A stretch of DNA of 64,000 nt, from assembly GCF_011752995.1 (NCBI RefSeq), contig NZ_VWWL01000029.1, forward strand, positions 22,577-86,576. The letters are read 5' to 3'. Source of the stretch: Burkholderia sp. Ax-1724 (lineage in GTDB: Bacteria > Pseudomonadota > Gammaproteobacteria > Burkholderiales > Burkholderiaceae). The number at the start of each line of letters is the position of its first letter. Position 1 is the stretch's first letter. Position numbers and translations under genes: made by a program. The notes below the pieces were generated by a model. The model made no database searches, was not told where the DNA came from, and was given only the letters and a program-made list of their open reading frames with translations. Below, piece by piece: positions 18,937-27,678 of the stretch.

Positions 18937-20891
18937 TGCACCACCGGCTTGCTGTCGGTGCCGGGTTCGGCGGGCTTCGCCGGACGCCGCCCAAGGCCTC
19001 GCTTCAGATGAACCATCAGCAACGAGATAGCCGCCGGCGTGATGCCCGAGATACGGGATGCCTGGCCAATCGTTTCCGGCCGGAACTGCGTCAGCTTCTG
19101 GCGTGCCTCGAACGACAGCCCGCGAACCTCTGCGTAGTCGAGCCCTTCCGGCAGACGCGTGTTTTCGTGCGCCTCGTTGCGTTCGATTTCATCGGCCTGG
19201 CGATCGATGTAGCCCTGATATTTGATGCCGATCTCGATCTGCTCCTTGATCTGAGCGAGCAGTACGTCGTCTTCGGCGAGCACTTCGGGCGCACCGCACG
19301 TGCCGCTACGCAAGCCGCAGACGCCGTCGTAGCTCACGCCCGGTCGACGGAGCAAGTCCGCGAGGCTGTATTCGTGGTCGATCGGCTTGCCGAGCAGTGC
19401 CGTCGCTTCGTCGGCAGATAACGTCTTAGGATTGACCCACGTCGTACGAAGGCGCTCTGTTTCACGTGAAACAGCGTCGCGCTTGCGGCTGAACGCGTCC
19501 CAACGGGCGTCATCGATCACGCCCAACTCGCGGCCGATCTCGGTCAGGCGCATGTCGGCGTTGTCTTCGCGCAGGCTCAGGCGGTATTCGGCACGGCTTG
19601 TGAACATCCGGTACGGCTCGGACACCCCGCGCGTGACCAGATCGTCGACCAGCACGCCCAGATAGGCCTGATCGCGACGCGGGCACCATGCGTCCTTGCC
19701 CTGAACGTGCAAACCGGCATTGATACCGGCCAGCATGCCCTGCGCCGCCGCCTCTTCATAGCCAGTCGTCCCGTTGATCTGCCCTGCGAAGAACAGCCCG
19801 CTAATCACCTTGGTTTCCAGCGATGCCTTCAATCCGCGAGGATCGAAATAGTCGTACTCGATTGCATAACCGGGTCGCAGGATATGCGCATGCTCCAAAC
19901 CGCGCATCGAACGCACCAGTTCGAGCTGCACGTCGAACGGCAGGCTCGTGGAAATCCCGTTCGGGTAGAACTCGTTGGTCGTCAGCCCTTCCGGTTCCAG
20001 GAAAATCTGATGCGATTCCTTCGACGCGAAACGGTGAATCTTGTCCTCAATCGACGGGCAATAGCGCGGCCCGACCCCTTCGATCACGCCCGTGTACATC
20101 GGCGAACGGTCGAGGCCGCTACGAATAATGTCGTGGGTGTGCTGATTCGTATGCGTGACCCAGCACGGCACTTGCCGCGGATGCTGCTCGACGCGCCCGA
20201 GGAACGAAAACACCGGCACCGGGTCCAGATCGCCCGGCTGCTCTTCGAGTTGCGAGAAATCGATCGTACGGCCGTCGATACGCGGCGGCGTACCAGTCTT
20301 GAGCCGTCCCTGCGGCAGCTTCAGCTCCTTCAGGCGTGCGGACAGCGAAACCGCAGCCGGATCACCCGCGCGGCCACCGGTGTAGTTGTTCAGACCGACG
20401 TGAATCTTGCCGTCGAGGAACGTACCCGCAGTCAGCACCACGGCGCGCGAGCGGAAACGGATGCCCACTTGCGTAACGGCGCCGGCCACGCGGTCGCCCT
20501 CGACCATCAGGTCGTCGACGGCCTGCTGGAACAGCCACAGATTCGGCTGATTTTCCAGACGATGACGGATCGCCGCCTTATAGAGCACGCGGTCGGCCTG
20601 AGCGCGCGTCGCACGCACCGCCGGCCCCTTCGACGAGTTCAGGATACGGAACTGGATGCCGCTTTCGTCGGTGGCGGCCGCCATGGCGCCGCCGAGCGCG
20701 TCGACTTCCTTGACCAGATGGCCTTTGCCAATGCCGCCGATCGACGGATTGCAGCTCATCTGCCCAAGGGTTTCGATGTTGTGGGTCAAGAGCAGTGTCT
20801 TATTACCCATGCGCGCCGATGCCAAAGCGGCTTCGGTGCCGGCATGACCGCCGCCAACGACGATTACGTCAAATTCTGTGGGAAAAAGCAT
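18933..20891 (-). CDS. mnmG: tRNA uridine-34 5-carboxymethylaminomethyl modification enzyme MnmG
   Basis: MnmG (GidA) is the FAD-binding partner of MnmE that modifies wobble uridine 34. The 652-residue protein starts with FDVIVVGGGHAGTEAALASARMG (FAD-binding GxGxxG) and has the GidA signatures GKGHLVKEVDALGG and FFAGQINGTTGYEEAAAQG. The coding sequence contains a perfect 16-bp parS site at 19458-19473. It is the first gene of mnmG-rsmG-parA-parB and has a TATAAT element 56 bases upstream. Confidence 0.98.
   Translation of the reverse strand: MLFPTEFDVIVVGGGHAGTEAALASARMGNKTLLLTHNIETLGQMSCNPSIGGIGKGHLVKEVDALGGAMAAATDESGIQFRILNSSKGPAVRATRAQADRVLYKAAIRHRLENQPNLWLFQQAVDDLMVEGDRVAGAVTQVGIRFRSRAVVLTAGTFLDGKIHVGLNNYTGGRAGDPAAVSLSARLKELKLPQGRLKTGTPPRIDGRTIDFSQLEEQPGDLDPVPVFSFLGRVEQHPRQVPCWVTHTNQHTHDIIRSGLDRSPMYTGVIEGVGPRYCPSIEDKIHRFASKESHQIFLEPEGLTTNEFYPNGISTSLPFDVQLELVRSMRGLEHAHILRPGYAIEYDYFDPRGLKASLETKVISGLFFAGQINGTTGYEEAAAQGMLAGINAGLHVQGKDAWCPRRDQAYLGVLVDDLVTRGVSEPYRMFTSRAEYRLSLREDNADMRLTEIGRELGVIDDARWDAFSRKRDAVSRETERLRTTWVNPKTLSADEATALLGKPIDHEYSLADLLRRPGVSYDGVCGLRSGTCGAPEVLAEDDVLLAQIKEQIEIGIKYQGYIDRQADEIERNEAHENTRLPEGLDYAEVRGLSFEARQKLTQFRPETIGQASRISGITPAAISLLMVHLKRGLGRRPAKPAEPGTDSKPVVQ
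19457..19474. promoter_or_regulatory. parS: parS site inside mnmG
   Basis: TGTTTCACGTGAAACA at 19458-19473 is a perfect match to the chromosomal parS consensus bound by ParB, and the palindrome extends one base each side. It lies in the mnmG coding sequence, about 2 kb from parB. Confidence 0.93.
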
Positions 20892-20946
20892 CGCGGGATC
20901 TCACGCCAGATCGTCGCGTGAGCCTCAAAGGAAAATGTATGGGCGA

Positions 20947-20974
20947 ATTATAACGGGTTCAGTTTCGGCCCGAA
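20947..20974 (-). promoter_or_regulatory. Probable promoter of mnmG-rsmG-parA-parB
   Basis: On the minus strand a perfect TATAAT (20947-20952) lies 56 bases before the mnmG start. The -35 element is weak: TTCGGG at a 16-base spacing. Confidence 0.5.
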
Positions 20975-21002
20975 TTTCGTCCGAATGGCTAACGAATAAA
21001 AA

Positions 21003-21034
21003 AAGCGGTGTGTTTCACGTGAAACACACCGCTT
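21003..21034 (-). terminator. parS: Terminator of Liv locus 1 with a parS site as its stem
   Basis: This is a perfect 32-bp palindrome. Its centre is the 16-bp parS sequence TGTTTCACGTGAAACA (21011-21026), flanked by AAGCGGTG and CACCGCTT. On the minus strand the stem is followed directly by a T-run (A run at 20998-21004) and lies 32 bases past the livF stop, so it also has the form of a Rho-independent terminator. Confidence 0.9.
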
Positions 21035-21066
21035 AAAAGACCGCCATCAGCAGAAAAGGTGCTGTG

Positions 21067-21843
21067 CTACGCCACTTTTTTCGCCAGGCCAAGATAGGTT
21101 TCGATCACGCGCGGATTCTGTGCGAGATCCGCTGCCGGTCCTTCGAGTGCCAACTCGCCGGTTTCGAGTACATAGCCGTAGTCGGAAATTTGCAGCGCGG
21201 CGCGTGCGTTCTGCTCGATCAGCAGCGTGGCAACACCCGTCTGCCGCAGCGCACTGATGATGTGGAAAATCTCCTTCACGATCAGCGGTGCGAGACCGAG
21301 GCTCGGCTCGTCGAGCATCAGCAGATCGGGCTTGCCCATCAGCGCGCGACCGACCGCCAGCATCTGCCGCTCGCCACCTGACAGCGTGCCAGCTTCCTGC
21401 TTGCGGCGCTCCTTCAGTCGTGGAAACAGCTCGAACACCGGTTCAAGCTGATCGAGGAAATTCCGCTCCCCTGCCCGCTTGCGCCGGTAAGCGCCGAGCA
21501 CGAGGTTATCTTCGACCGTCATCGACGCAAATAGCTCGCGCTTTTCCGGCACCAGACACATGCCGCGTGCGACCCGCTTCTCGACCGGTATCGCGCTGAC
21601 GTCCTCGCCGCGATAGTTGATCGCGCCCTTCGCATGGCCGGTGCCCGGCAACGCGCCCATGATTGCGTTCAGCAGCGTGGACTTGCCCGCGCCATTCGGA
21701 CCGATCACCGAAACGATTTGTCCTGCCCGCACCCGGATCGCCGCGCCGTGCAGCGCCTCGACCTTGCCGTAACGGACCGATAGACCGTCCACGTCGAGAA
21801 TCGGCGCCGCGGCCGCTACACCCGTCGTCATTGTGTTCTCCAT
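21067..21843 (-). CDS. Branched-chain amino-acid-type ABC transporter ATPase (LivF), locus 1
   Basis: This is one of the two cytoplasmic ATPases of a Liv/HAAT importer. The 258-residue protein has Walker A GPNGAGKST, signature LSGGERQMLAVGRALM, Walker B LLMLDEPSLGLAP, and the LivF C-terminal form LIEQNARAAL. The start ATG at 21843 overlaps the stop of the upstream fused gene (TGATG). A GTG three bases earlier and an ATG at 21831 are alternatives. It ends the operon, followed by the parS-containing terminator. Confidence 0.92.
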   Translation of the reverse strand: MENTMTTGVAAAAPILDVDGLSVRYGKVEALHGAAIRVRAGQIVSVIGPNGAGKSTLLNAIMGALPGTGHAKGAINYRGEDVSAIPVEKRVARGMCLVPEKRELFASMTVEDNLVLGAYRRKRAGERNFLDQLEPVFELFPRLKERRKQEAGTLSGGERQMLAVGRALMGKPDLLMLDEPSLGLAPLIVKEIFHIISALRQTGVATLLIEQNARAALQISDYGYVLETGELALEGPAADLAQNPRVIETYLGLAKKVA

Positions 21844-23627
21844 CACTCCACCCCGCCCAGATACGCTTCAAGCACCGCCGGGTCCTGCTGCACGTCCTGC
21901 GGCAAACCTTCCGCGATCCGCGTCCCGAACTCCATGACCACAAGCCGGTCGGTGAGATTCATCACGAAATCCATATCGTGCTCGACCAGCAACACACTCA
22001 TTCCTTCCGCTTTCAGGCGACGCAGCAGATCGGCGAGTTGCAGTTTTTCCTGATACCGCAGACCGGCGGCCGGTTCGTCGAGCAACAGCAGCGTCGGATC
22101 ACAGCACAGCGCGCGAGAGATTTCGAGAATCCGCTGCTGTCCGAGCGCGAGGCTACCCGCCTCGTCATACATATGCTGCTCGAGACCGACGCGGCGAATC
22201 TGCCGGGCCGCCTCGGCCATCAAGCGCGCCTCTTCCGCGCGATTCAAGCGCACGATGCTGCGCCACACGCCCGCATGACCACGCAGATGCGCGCCGATCG
22301 CGACGTTCTCCAGCACCGTCATGCCCGGCAGCAGCTTGACGTGCTGGAACGTACGGCCGATCCCGCGTTTGACGATTTCACGTGAACTGAGCGCATCGAT
22401 ACGCTCGCCGCGAAACGTGATCTCGCCGCTCGTCGCCTGAAGCACGCCGGTCACGAGATTGAAGGTGGTCGATTTGCCGGCGCCGTTCGGCCCGATCAGT
22501 CCGATGATCTGCCCGGCTTTGACTTCGAAGCTCACGTCGTTCACCGCGACGAGGCCGCCGAACTGCTTGCGCGCCTTGTTCACCGTCAGCAGGTTTTCGC
22601 CGGCTTGCGGTTTGTTGCGCTGCGGTAGAGGCTCCGCGTGATCGGCGAGATGCGCATGCGACCCGCGTGGGAAAAAGCGCGCGACGAACGGCCACACGCC
22701 CTGTCGCGCGTACTGCAACAGCAGCACCATCAGAATGCCGAACACGATCACTTCGAAATTGCCGTTCTCGCCGAGCAGCTTCGGCAGCAGCGTTTGCAGA
22801 TAATCCTGCAGCACGGTCAGGATCGCTGCGCCGAGCACCGCGCCCCACACATGCGAAACGCCGCCCACCACCGCCATGAACAGAAACTCGATGCCGTGGT
22901 TGAGGCCGAACGGCGTCGGATTCACCGCGCGTTGCAGATGCGCATACAGAAAGCCCGACACCGACGCGAGCACCGCCGCATAAACGAAGATCACGACGCG
23001 CATCCAGCCGGTATTGACGCCCATCGCCTCGGCCATCAGACCGCCGCCGCGCAGCGCACGGATCGCGCGGCCCGGCCGGCTATTAAGCAGATTCTGAACA
23101 GAGACGACCGCGCCGAGCACGACCGCCCAGATCAGGTAGTAGATATGGCGGCCGGACTCGAGGTTTATCCCAAAAACATTGAGCACCGGGATGCCGTTGA
23201 TGCCGTCGTACTTGCCGAGCATATCGAGATTGCCGAACAGGTAGAACAGCGCGAGCCCCCAGGCGATCGTGCCGAGCGGCAGGAAGTGGCCGGACAAGCG
23301 CATCGTCACGAGACCGAGCATCAGCGCGACCAGGGCGGTCACGATGATGCCGGCGATCAACGCAAGCCACGGCGACACGCCGTAGCTCGTCGTCAGATAC
23401 GCGGTCGCATAGGCGCCGATGCCGACGAACGCGGCCTGCCCGAAGCTCGTCATGCCGCCGATGCCAGTCAGCAGCACGAGGCCGATGGCGACGATCGCAT
23501 ACAGCCCGATGTAGTTGAGCAGCGTGACCCAGTACTCGGGCACGTGGATCGGATGCGGCAGCACGGGCAACGCGAACAGCACCACGAGGAACAACCAGAA
23601 GAACTTCTTTTGCATGATCCGTTTCAT
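21843..23627 (-). CDS. Fused LivM permease - LivG ATPase, Liv locus 1
   Basis: A single 594-residue protein joins two components normally encoded separately. Residues 1-310 are a LivM-type permease with many hydrophobic helices and the motif MTSFGQAAFVGIGAYATAYL. A polar linker spans about 318-345 and contains RGSHAHLADHAEPLPQ. From about 346 a LivG-type ATPase follows, with Walker A GPNGAGKS at 379-386, signature LALGQQRILEISRALC, Walker B LLLLDEPAAGL, and the LivG ending LVEHDMDFVM. The start ATG at 23627 has GAGGAG upstream and lies four bases after the livH stop. The frame is open throughout, so the fusion looks genuine. Confidence 0.93.
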   Translation of the reverse strand: MKRIMQKKFFWLFLVVLFALPVLPHPIHVPEYWVTLLNYIGLYAIVAIGLVLLTGIGGMTSFGQAAFVGIGAYATAYLTTSYGVSPWLALIAGIIVTALVALMLGLVTMRLSGHFLPLGTIAWGLALFYLFGNLDMLGKYDGINGIPVLNVFGINLESGRHIYYLIWAVVLGAVVSVQNLLNSRPGRAIRALRGGGLMAEAMGVNTGWMRVVIFVYAAVLASVSGFLYAHLQRAVNPTPFGLNHGIEFLFMAVVGGVSHVWGAVLGAAILTVLQDYLQTLLPKLLGENGNFEVIVFGILMVLLLQYARQGVWPFVARFFPRGSHAHLADHAEPLPQRNKPQAGENLLTVNKARKQFGGLVAVNDVSFEVKAGQIIGLIGPNGAGKSTTFNLVTGVLQATSGEITFRGERIDALSSREIVKRGIGRTFQHVKLLPGMTVLENVAIGAHLRGHAGVWRSIVRLNRAEEARLMAEAARQIRRVGLEQHMYDEAGSLALGQQRILEISRALCCDPTLLLLDEPAAGLRYQEKLQLADLLRRLKAEGMSVLLVEHDMDFVMNLTDRLVVMEFGTRIAEGLPQDVQQDPAVLEAYLGGVE

Positions 23628-23631
23628 CGCG

Positions 23632-24687
23632 TCACTCCTCTTCCTCTTCGGCATGCGGGCTCGCAAGACTGCGCCACAGCAGCACCGGGATGATGAGCGT
23701 GAACACGATCACTTCCTTATAAGCACTCGCCCAGAACGACGAATACGACTCCAGCAAACCCACGAGAATCGAGCCCGCTGCCGCGAGCGGATAGCTGACG
23801 AGACCGCCGATGATCGCGCCCACGAAGCCCTTCAGACCGATCAGGAAGCCCGAGTCGTAGTAGATCGTCGTGAGCGGCGCGACGAGGATGCCGCACAAGG
23901 CGCCGAGCCCCGCCGCGAGCGTGAACGCGAGGCGCCCCGCCTGCGTCGTGCCGATGCCGACGAGGCGCGCGCCGAGCCGGTTCACCGAGGTCGCGCGCAG
24001 CGCCTTGCCCGAGATCGAGCGATCGAAGTACAGATACAGCGCGCCGATCAGCACGACCGCCGTGCCGATCACCCACAGGCTTTGCCCGGAGATCGACAGG
24101 CTGCCGACGTTGAACGTCGCATCGGAAAACGCGTTGGTGCGCGAGCCTTCCGCGCCGAACATCACGAGGCCGAGACCGACCATCGCGAAATGCACGGCCA
24201 CTGCGACAATCAGCAGCAGCAGCGTGGTCGCTTCCGCGATCGGCTCATAGGCGAGCCGATAAACGAACGGCCCCATCGGAATCACGATCAAGAGCGTCAG
24301 CGCGATCTGCACGATCATCGGCAGCGGCTGCATGAAGAGGCCACGCGTGAGCGCATAGACGGCGATCGGGAACAGCAGATACTTCCCTGCCAGCACGGGC
24401 AGCGTGCGCGCCGCATGACGGCGCCGCTCGGCATGCCGCAACGTCGCCGCCGTCTCGACGACAAAACACGCCGCGCCCATCGCCATCAGCAGCCAGCAGG
24501 TGGCCGGAAACTTCTGCGTCTGCAATGCGGCGAGCGTCAGCGCGCCATACGAAACAAACTCCCCCTGCGGTATGAAGATCACCCGCGTCACGGAAAACAC
24601 CAACACCAGCGCAAGCGCAAGCAGCGCGTAGATTGCGCCGGTGGTAATGCCGTCCTGCGCGAGGATCGCCGCAATTGATAGATCCAT
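23632..24687 (-). CDS. LivH-type permease with an enlarged N-terminal half, locus 1
   Basis: This inner-membrane permease would pair with the LivM domain of the next gene. The 351-residue protein begins GITTGAIYALLALALVLVFS and has the LivH block SVNRLGARLVGI with GALCGILVAPLTTIYYDSG. It is longer than the usual 290-310 residues because of extra sequence at about 58-120, which includes a basic stretch (RHAERRRHAARTL) and an added hydrophobic segment. It ends in an acidic tail, HAEEEEE. The ATG at 24687 has GAGGAAG upstream. Confidence 0.9.
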   Translation of the reverse strand: MDLSIAAILAQDGITTGAIYALLALALVLVFSVTRVIFIPQGEFVSYGALTLAALQTQKFPATCWLLMAMGAACFVVETAATLRHAERRRHAARTLPVLAGKYLLFPIAVYALTRGLFMQPLPMIVQIALTLLIVIPMGPFVYRLAYEPIAEATTLLLLIVAVAVHFAMVGLGLVMFGAEGSRTNAFSDATFNVGSLSISGQSLWVIGTAVVLIGALYLYFDRSISGKALRATSVNRLGARLVGIGTTQAGRLAFTLAAGLGALCGILVAPLTTIYYDSGFLIGLKGFVGAIIGGLVSYPLAAAGSILVGLLESYSSFWASAYKEVIVFTLIIPVLLWRSLASPHAEEEEE

Positions 24688-24788
24688 ACTTCCTCGTCCT
24701 GAAGCGTCAAAATCGAAAAACCGGAAAACAGTCGTGATAGCACGGCGCGTGGCCGTCCATCAACCTGCATGCCATGTCTGAAAAGACA

Positions 24789-24817
24789 ACCGCCGCGCCG
24801 GGATGCGGCGCGGCGGT
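24789..24817 (-). terminator. GC-rich hairpin after the locus-1 binding protein
   Basis: ACCGCCGCGCC (24789-24799) pairs perfectly with GGCGCGGCGGT (24807-24817). On the minus strand it is followed by TGTCTTTTC, a weak T-tract. It lies between a binding-protein gene and livH, so it may attenuate rather than end transcription, keeping permease levels below binding-protein levels. Confidence 0.6.
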
Positions 24818-24911
24818 CGTTGCCATTGTCGTCGAACACATGGCAATGCGGTGCCATGCACCGCAGATTGCGCGAGAGGCGCGTACCGCTTTTTATCCTG
24901 ATGGATTATTT

Positions 24912-26072
24912 TCAGTCGTTCTGCAGCTTCCATTTGCCGTCGACGATCTGCACGATCACGCGTGCGCGCTGGTCGAGGCCGTTGTGGTCGGTCGGCGTGG
25001 TGTTCATGATGCCGTGCGACACCGGCAGTTCCTTGAGGTTTTCGAGCGCGCTGCGCAGCGCCGAGCGAAACTCGGGCGTGCCCGGCTGAGCGGTCTTCAG
25101 CGCGACCGGAATCGCGGCCTGCAGCATCTGGCCCGCATCCCATGCGTGACCGCCGAAGGTGGCGACCGAACCCGCGCCATACGCCTTCTCGTACGCGTTC
25201 TTATAGGCTTCCGACGACTTCTTCACCGGGTTCGAATCGGGCAGCTGATCGACGACGAGAATCGGACCGGCCGGCAGCAACTCGCCGTCGCAATCCTTGC
25301 CGCACACGCGCAGGAAGTCGTTGTTCGCAACACCGTGCGTCTGATAGATCTTGCCCTTGTAGCCACGCTCCTTGAGCGTCTTGGCCGGCAGCGCCGACGG
25401 CGTGCCCGAGCCCGCGATCAGCACCGCGTCGGGATTCGCGCTCATCGTCTTCAGCACCTGGCCCGTCACCGATGCATCGGTGCGGTTAAAACGCTCGTTG
25501 GAGACGACCTTCAGATTGTGGGCTTTCGCGGCGGCGTCGAAGGTCGTGTTCCAGCTATCGCCGTAGGCATCCGAAAAGCCGATGAAGCCGACCGTCTTCA
25601 CGCCGTGGCGCTGCATGTAATCGGCGATGGCGTCGGCCATCAGGCTGTCGTTCTGCGGCGGCTTGAAGGCCCACGCGCGCTTCGCGTCCATCGGCGCGAT
25701 GATCGCCGCCGATGCCGCGAGCGAGATCACCGGCGTCTTGCCTTCGGCGGCGGGATCGAGCATCGCGAGCGCATTCGGCGTGACAGTCGAGCCGATGATC
25801 GCGTCGACATGGTCTTCGTCGATCAGCTTGTGCGTGTTCTGCACGGCTTCGCTGGTGTCCGAGCCGTCGTCGAGAACGATGTACTGCACGCTCTTGCCGC
25901 CGATCTCCTTCGGCAGCAATGCAATCGTGTTCTTCTCGGGAATCCCGAGCGATGCGGCCGGCCCCGTAGTGGACAGCGTCACGCCGATCTTCACCTGCGC
26001 GAACGCCGCACCCGCGCCGCACATCAGCGCCATTGCGATGCCCGTGCGTACCCATTGCCTTGTCTTCTTCAT
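24912..26072 (-). CDS. Periplasmic branched-chain amino-acid-type binding protein A, locus 1
   Basis: This 386-residue type-1 periplasmic binding protein has a signal peptide (MKKTRQWVRTGIAMALMCGAG... cleaved after AFA). The mature part starts QVKIGVTLSTTGPAASLGIPEKN, given here as VKIGVTLSTTGPAASLG. The conserved CGKDCDGELLPAGP block carries two cysteines that could form a disulphide. It is closely related over its full length to the neighbour at 26480-27646 (shared ASLGIPEKNTIALLPKE and ARVMVQIVDGKWKL-like ends), so the pair looks like a tandem duplication. The ATG at 26072 has GGAGAC upstream. The ligand cannot be read from the sequence. Confidence 0.92.
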   Translation of the reverse strand: MKKTRQWVRTGIAMALMCGAGAAFAQVKIGVTLSTTGPAASLGIPEKNTIALLPKEIGGKSVQYIVLDDGSDTSEAVQNTHKLIDEDHVDAIIGSTVTPNALAMLDPAAEGKTPVISLAASAAIIAPMDAKRAWAFKPPQNDSLMADAIADYMQRHGVKTVGFIGFSDAYGDSWNTTFDAAAKAHNLKVVSNERFNRTDASVTGQVLKTMSANPDAVLIAGSGTPSALPAKTLKERGYKGKIYQTHGVANNDFLRVCGKDCDGELLPAGPILVVDQLPDSNPVKKSSEAYKNAYEKAYGAGSVATFGGHAWDAGQMLQAAIPVALKTAQPGTPEFRSALRSALENLKELPVSHGIMNTTPTDHNGLDQRARVIVQIVDGKWKLQND

Positions 26073-26479
26073 TACGAGTCTCCAAACGCCTTGAAGCGCG
26101 TATCTATGAGCCGGCTCGACGGGCCCGGTGCGTGATCAAGTTATCGGGCCTGGGTGCGCGCGTGCCAAGCATGGTTTTCCCTGCTCGATGCGAATACCTT
26201 GCCCGTTCTGTTCGATGCCGCTCCTCTCACCTGCACGATCCTGCTGCCTCGGACTGTCGCACTTTCTGCGGCGCGATTTCCTCTTTTTTAACCACTAATA
26301 TGCTAGTAGATTGCGTTCTGCATGATCGACGGTCAATAGCGCATGGGCCGAATGCGGGTTTGTCCTGAAGCAACGGAACCACACTTCTCTCGCGATGCGC
26401 GCCACCGCACGGGCAATAAAAAAAGACGCGTCAACTGCACGCGTCTTTTCGATGAGGCTTCGTGGCGTTTTGCCTTCGC
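26073..26479. other. Gap between the two tandem binding-protein genes
   Basis: The gap of about 400 bases holds a strong minus-strand terminator at its right end (26414-26449) that closes the upstream binding-protein gene. The rest, including the AT-rich patch at 26280-26320, probably carries a separate promoter for the downstream gene, but I could not identify a convincing pair of promoter elements. Confidence 0.5.
26414..26449 (-). terminator. Terminator after binding protein B, locus 1
   Basis: AAAAGACGCGT (26421-26431) pairs with ACGCGTCTTTT (26439-26449) around a seven-base loop. On the minus strand it is followed by TTTTTTTATTG. It lies 30 bases past the stop of the gene ending at 26480. 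Confidence 0.9.
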
Positions 26480-27646
26480 TCAGTCGCCGGCCAGCTTCCA
26501 CTTGCCGTCGACGATCTGCACCATCACACGCGCTCGCTGATCGAGACCGGCGTGATCGTTCGCGCTCATGTTGAAGATGCCGTGCGATGCGGGCATGTCT
26601 TTGGTGCCTTCGAGCGCCGCGCGCAGCGCTTCGCGGAACGCCGGCGTGCCCGGCTGCCCTTTCTTCAGCGCGAGCGGAATCGCCTGTTGCAACAGCAGGC
26701 CCGCGTCCCACGCATGGCCGCCGAACGTCGACACGGAGCCCACGCCATAAGCGGCTTCATACGCGTGTTTGTACGCGAGCGAGGTCTTCTTCACCGGGTT
26801 CGAATCGGGCAGTTGATCCGCGACGAGCAGCGGACCGGCCGGCAGCCACGTGCCCTCGCAATCCTTGCTGCACACGCGCAGGAAGTCGTTGTTCGCGACA
26901 CCGTGCGTCTGATAGTACTTGCCCTTGTAGCCGCGCTCCCTGAGCGTTTTCTGCGGCAGCGCGGCCGGCGTGCCGGCGCCGGCGATCAGCACCGCGTCCG
27001 GGTTCTGCGACATCATCTTCAGCACCTGGCCCGTGACCGACGCGTCGTTGCGCGCAAAACGCTCGTTCGCGACGACCTTGATCTTCTGGAGATCGGCGGC
27101 CTTGCTGAACTCCTTGAACCAGCTCTCGCCGTATGCGTCGGCAAAACCGATGAACGCGACCGTCTTCACGCCGTGATTCGCCATGTGCTGCGCGATCGCG
27201 GTCGCCATCAGGATGTCGTTCTGCGGCGTCTTGAAGACCCAGGCGCGCTTCGCGTCCATCGGCTCGACGATGCCCGCGGCGGCGGCCATCGAGATCATCG
27301 GCGTGGACGTTTCGGCGGCGACGTCGATCATGGCGAGCGAGTTCGGCACGACGGTCGAGCCGATCAGCGCGTCGACGTGATCTTCGCTGGTGAGCTTGCG
27401 GGCGTTCTTGACCGCTTGGGTGGAATCGGTCGCGTCGTCGAGCACGATGTAATCGATTTTCTGGCCCGCGACCTCCTTGGGCAGCAGCGCGATCGTGTTC
27501 TTCTCCGGAATGCCGAGCGAAGCGGCCGGCCCCGTAGCCGACACGGTGACGCCGATTTTCACATCTGCGAATGCATGGCCGCTCCAGGCAGCCGATACTC
27601 CGGTGGCGACCAATGCCGCGCTGATCCAACGTAATGCCGACTTCAT
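26480..27646 (-). CDS. Periplasmic branched-chain amino-acid-type binding protein B, locus 1
   Basis: This 388-residue paralogue of the protein encoded at 24912-26072 has a signal peptide ending SGHAFA and a mature start DVKIGVTVSATGPAASLG. It has the paired cysteine block CSKDCEGTWLPAGP and ends ARVMVQIVDGKWKLAGD. It has its own strong terminator and, upstream, a promoter overlapped by a 22-bp palindrome, so it appears to be a separately controlled first gene of the Liv locus. The ATG at 27646 has GAGGAG upstream. Confidence 0.92.
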   Translation of the reverse strand: MKSALRWISAALVATGVSAAWSGHAFADVKIGVTVSATGPAASLGIPEKNTIALLPKEVAGQKIDYIVLDDATDSTQAVKNARKLTSEDHVDALIGSTVVPNSLAMIDVAAETSTPMISMAAAAGIVEPMDAKRAWVFKTPQNDILMATAIAQHMANHGVKTVAFIGFADAYGESWFKEFSKAADLQKIKVVANERFARNDASVTGQVLKMMSQNPDAVLIAGAGTPAALPQKTLRERGYKGKYYQTHGVANNDFLRVCSKDCEGTWLPAGPLLVADQLPDSNPVKKTSLAYKHAYEAAYGVGSVSTFGGHAWDAGLLLQQAIPLALKKGQPGTPAFREALRAALEGTKDMPASHGIFNMSANDHAGLDQRARVMVQIVDGKWKLAGD

Positions 27647-27678
27647 CCTGCTCCTCTATTAACCCCGTTATTCAACTG

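Noticed and set aside
22376..22386. Possible third parS (TTTCACGTGAA) in the fused LivM-LivG gene
   Set aside because: Only the 11-base core matches. Five of the sixteen consensus positions differ, all at the outer ends, so strong ParB binding is unlikely.
25220..25250. GGTTCGAATC, resembling a tRNA T-arm
   Set aside because: It lies inside the coding sequence of a binding protein (the same codons recur in its paralogue), and no cloverleaf can be drawn around it.
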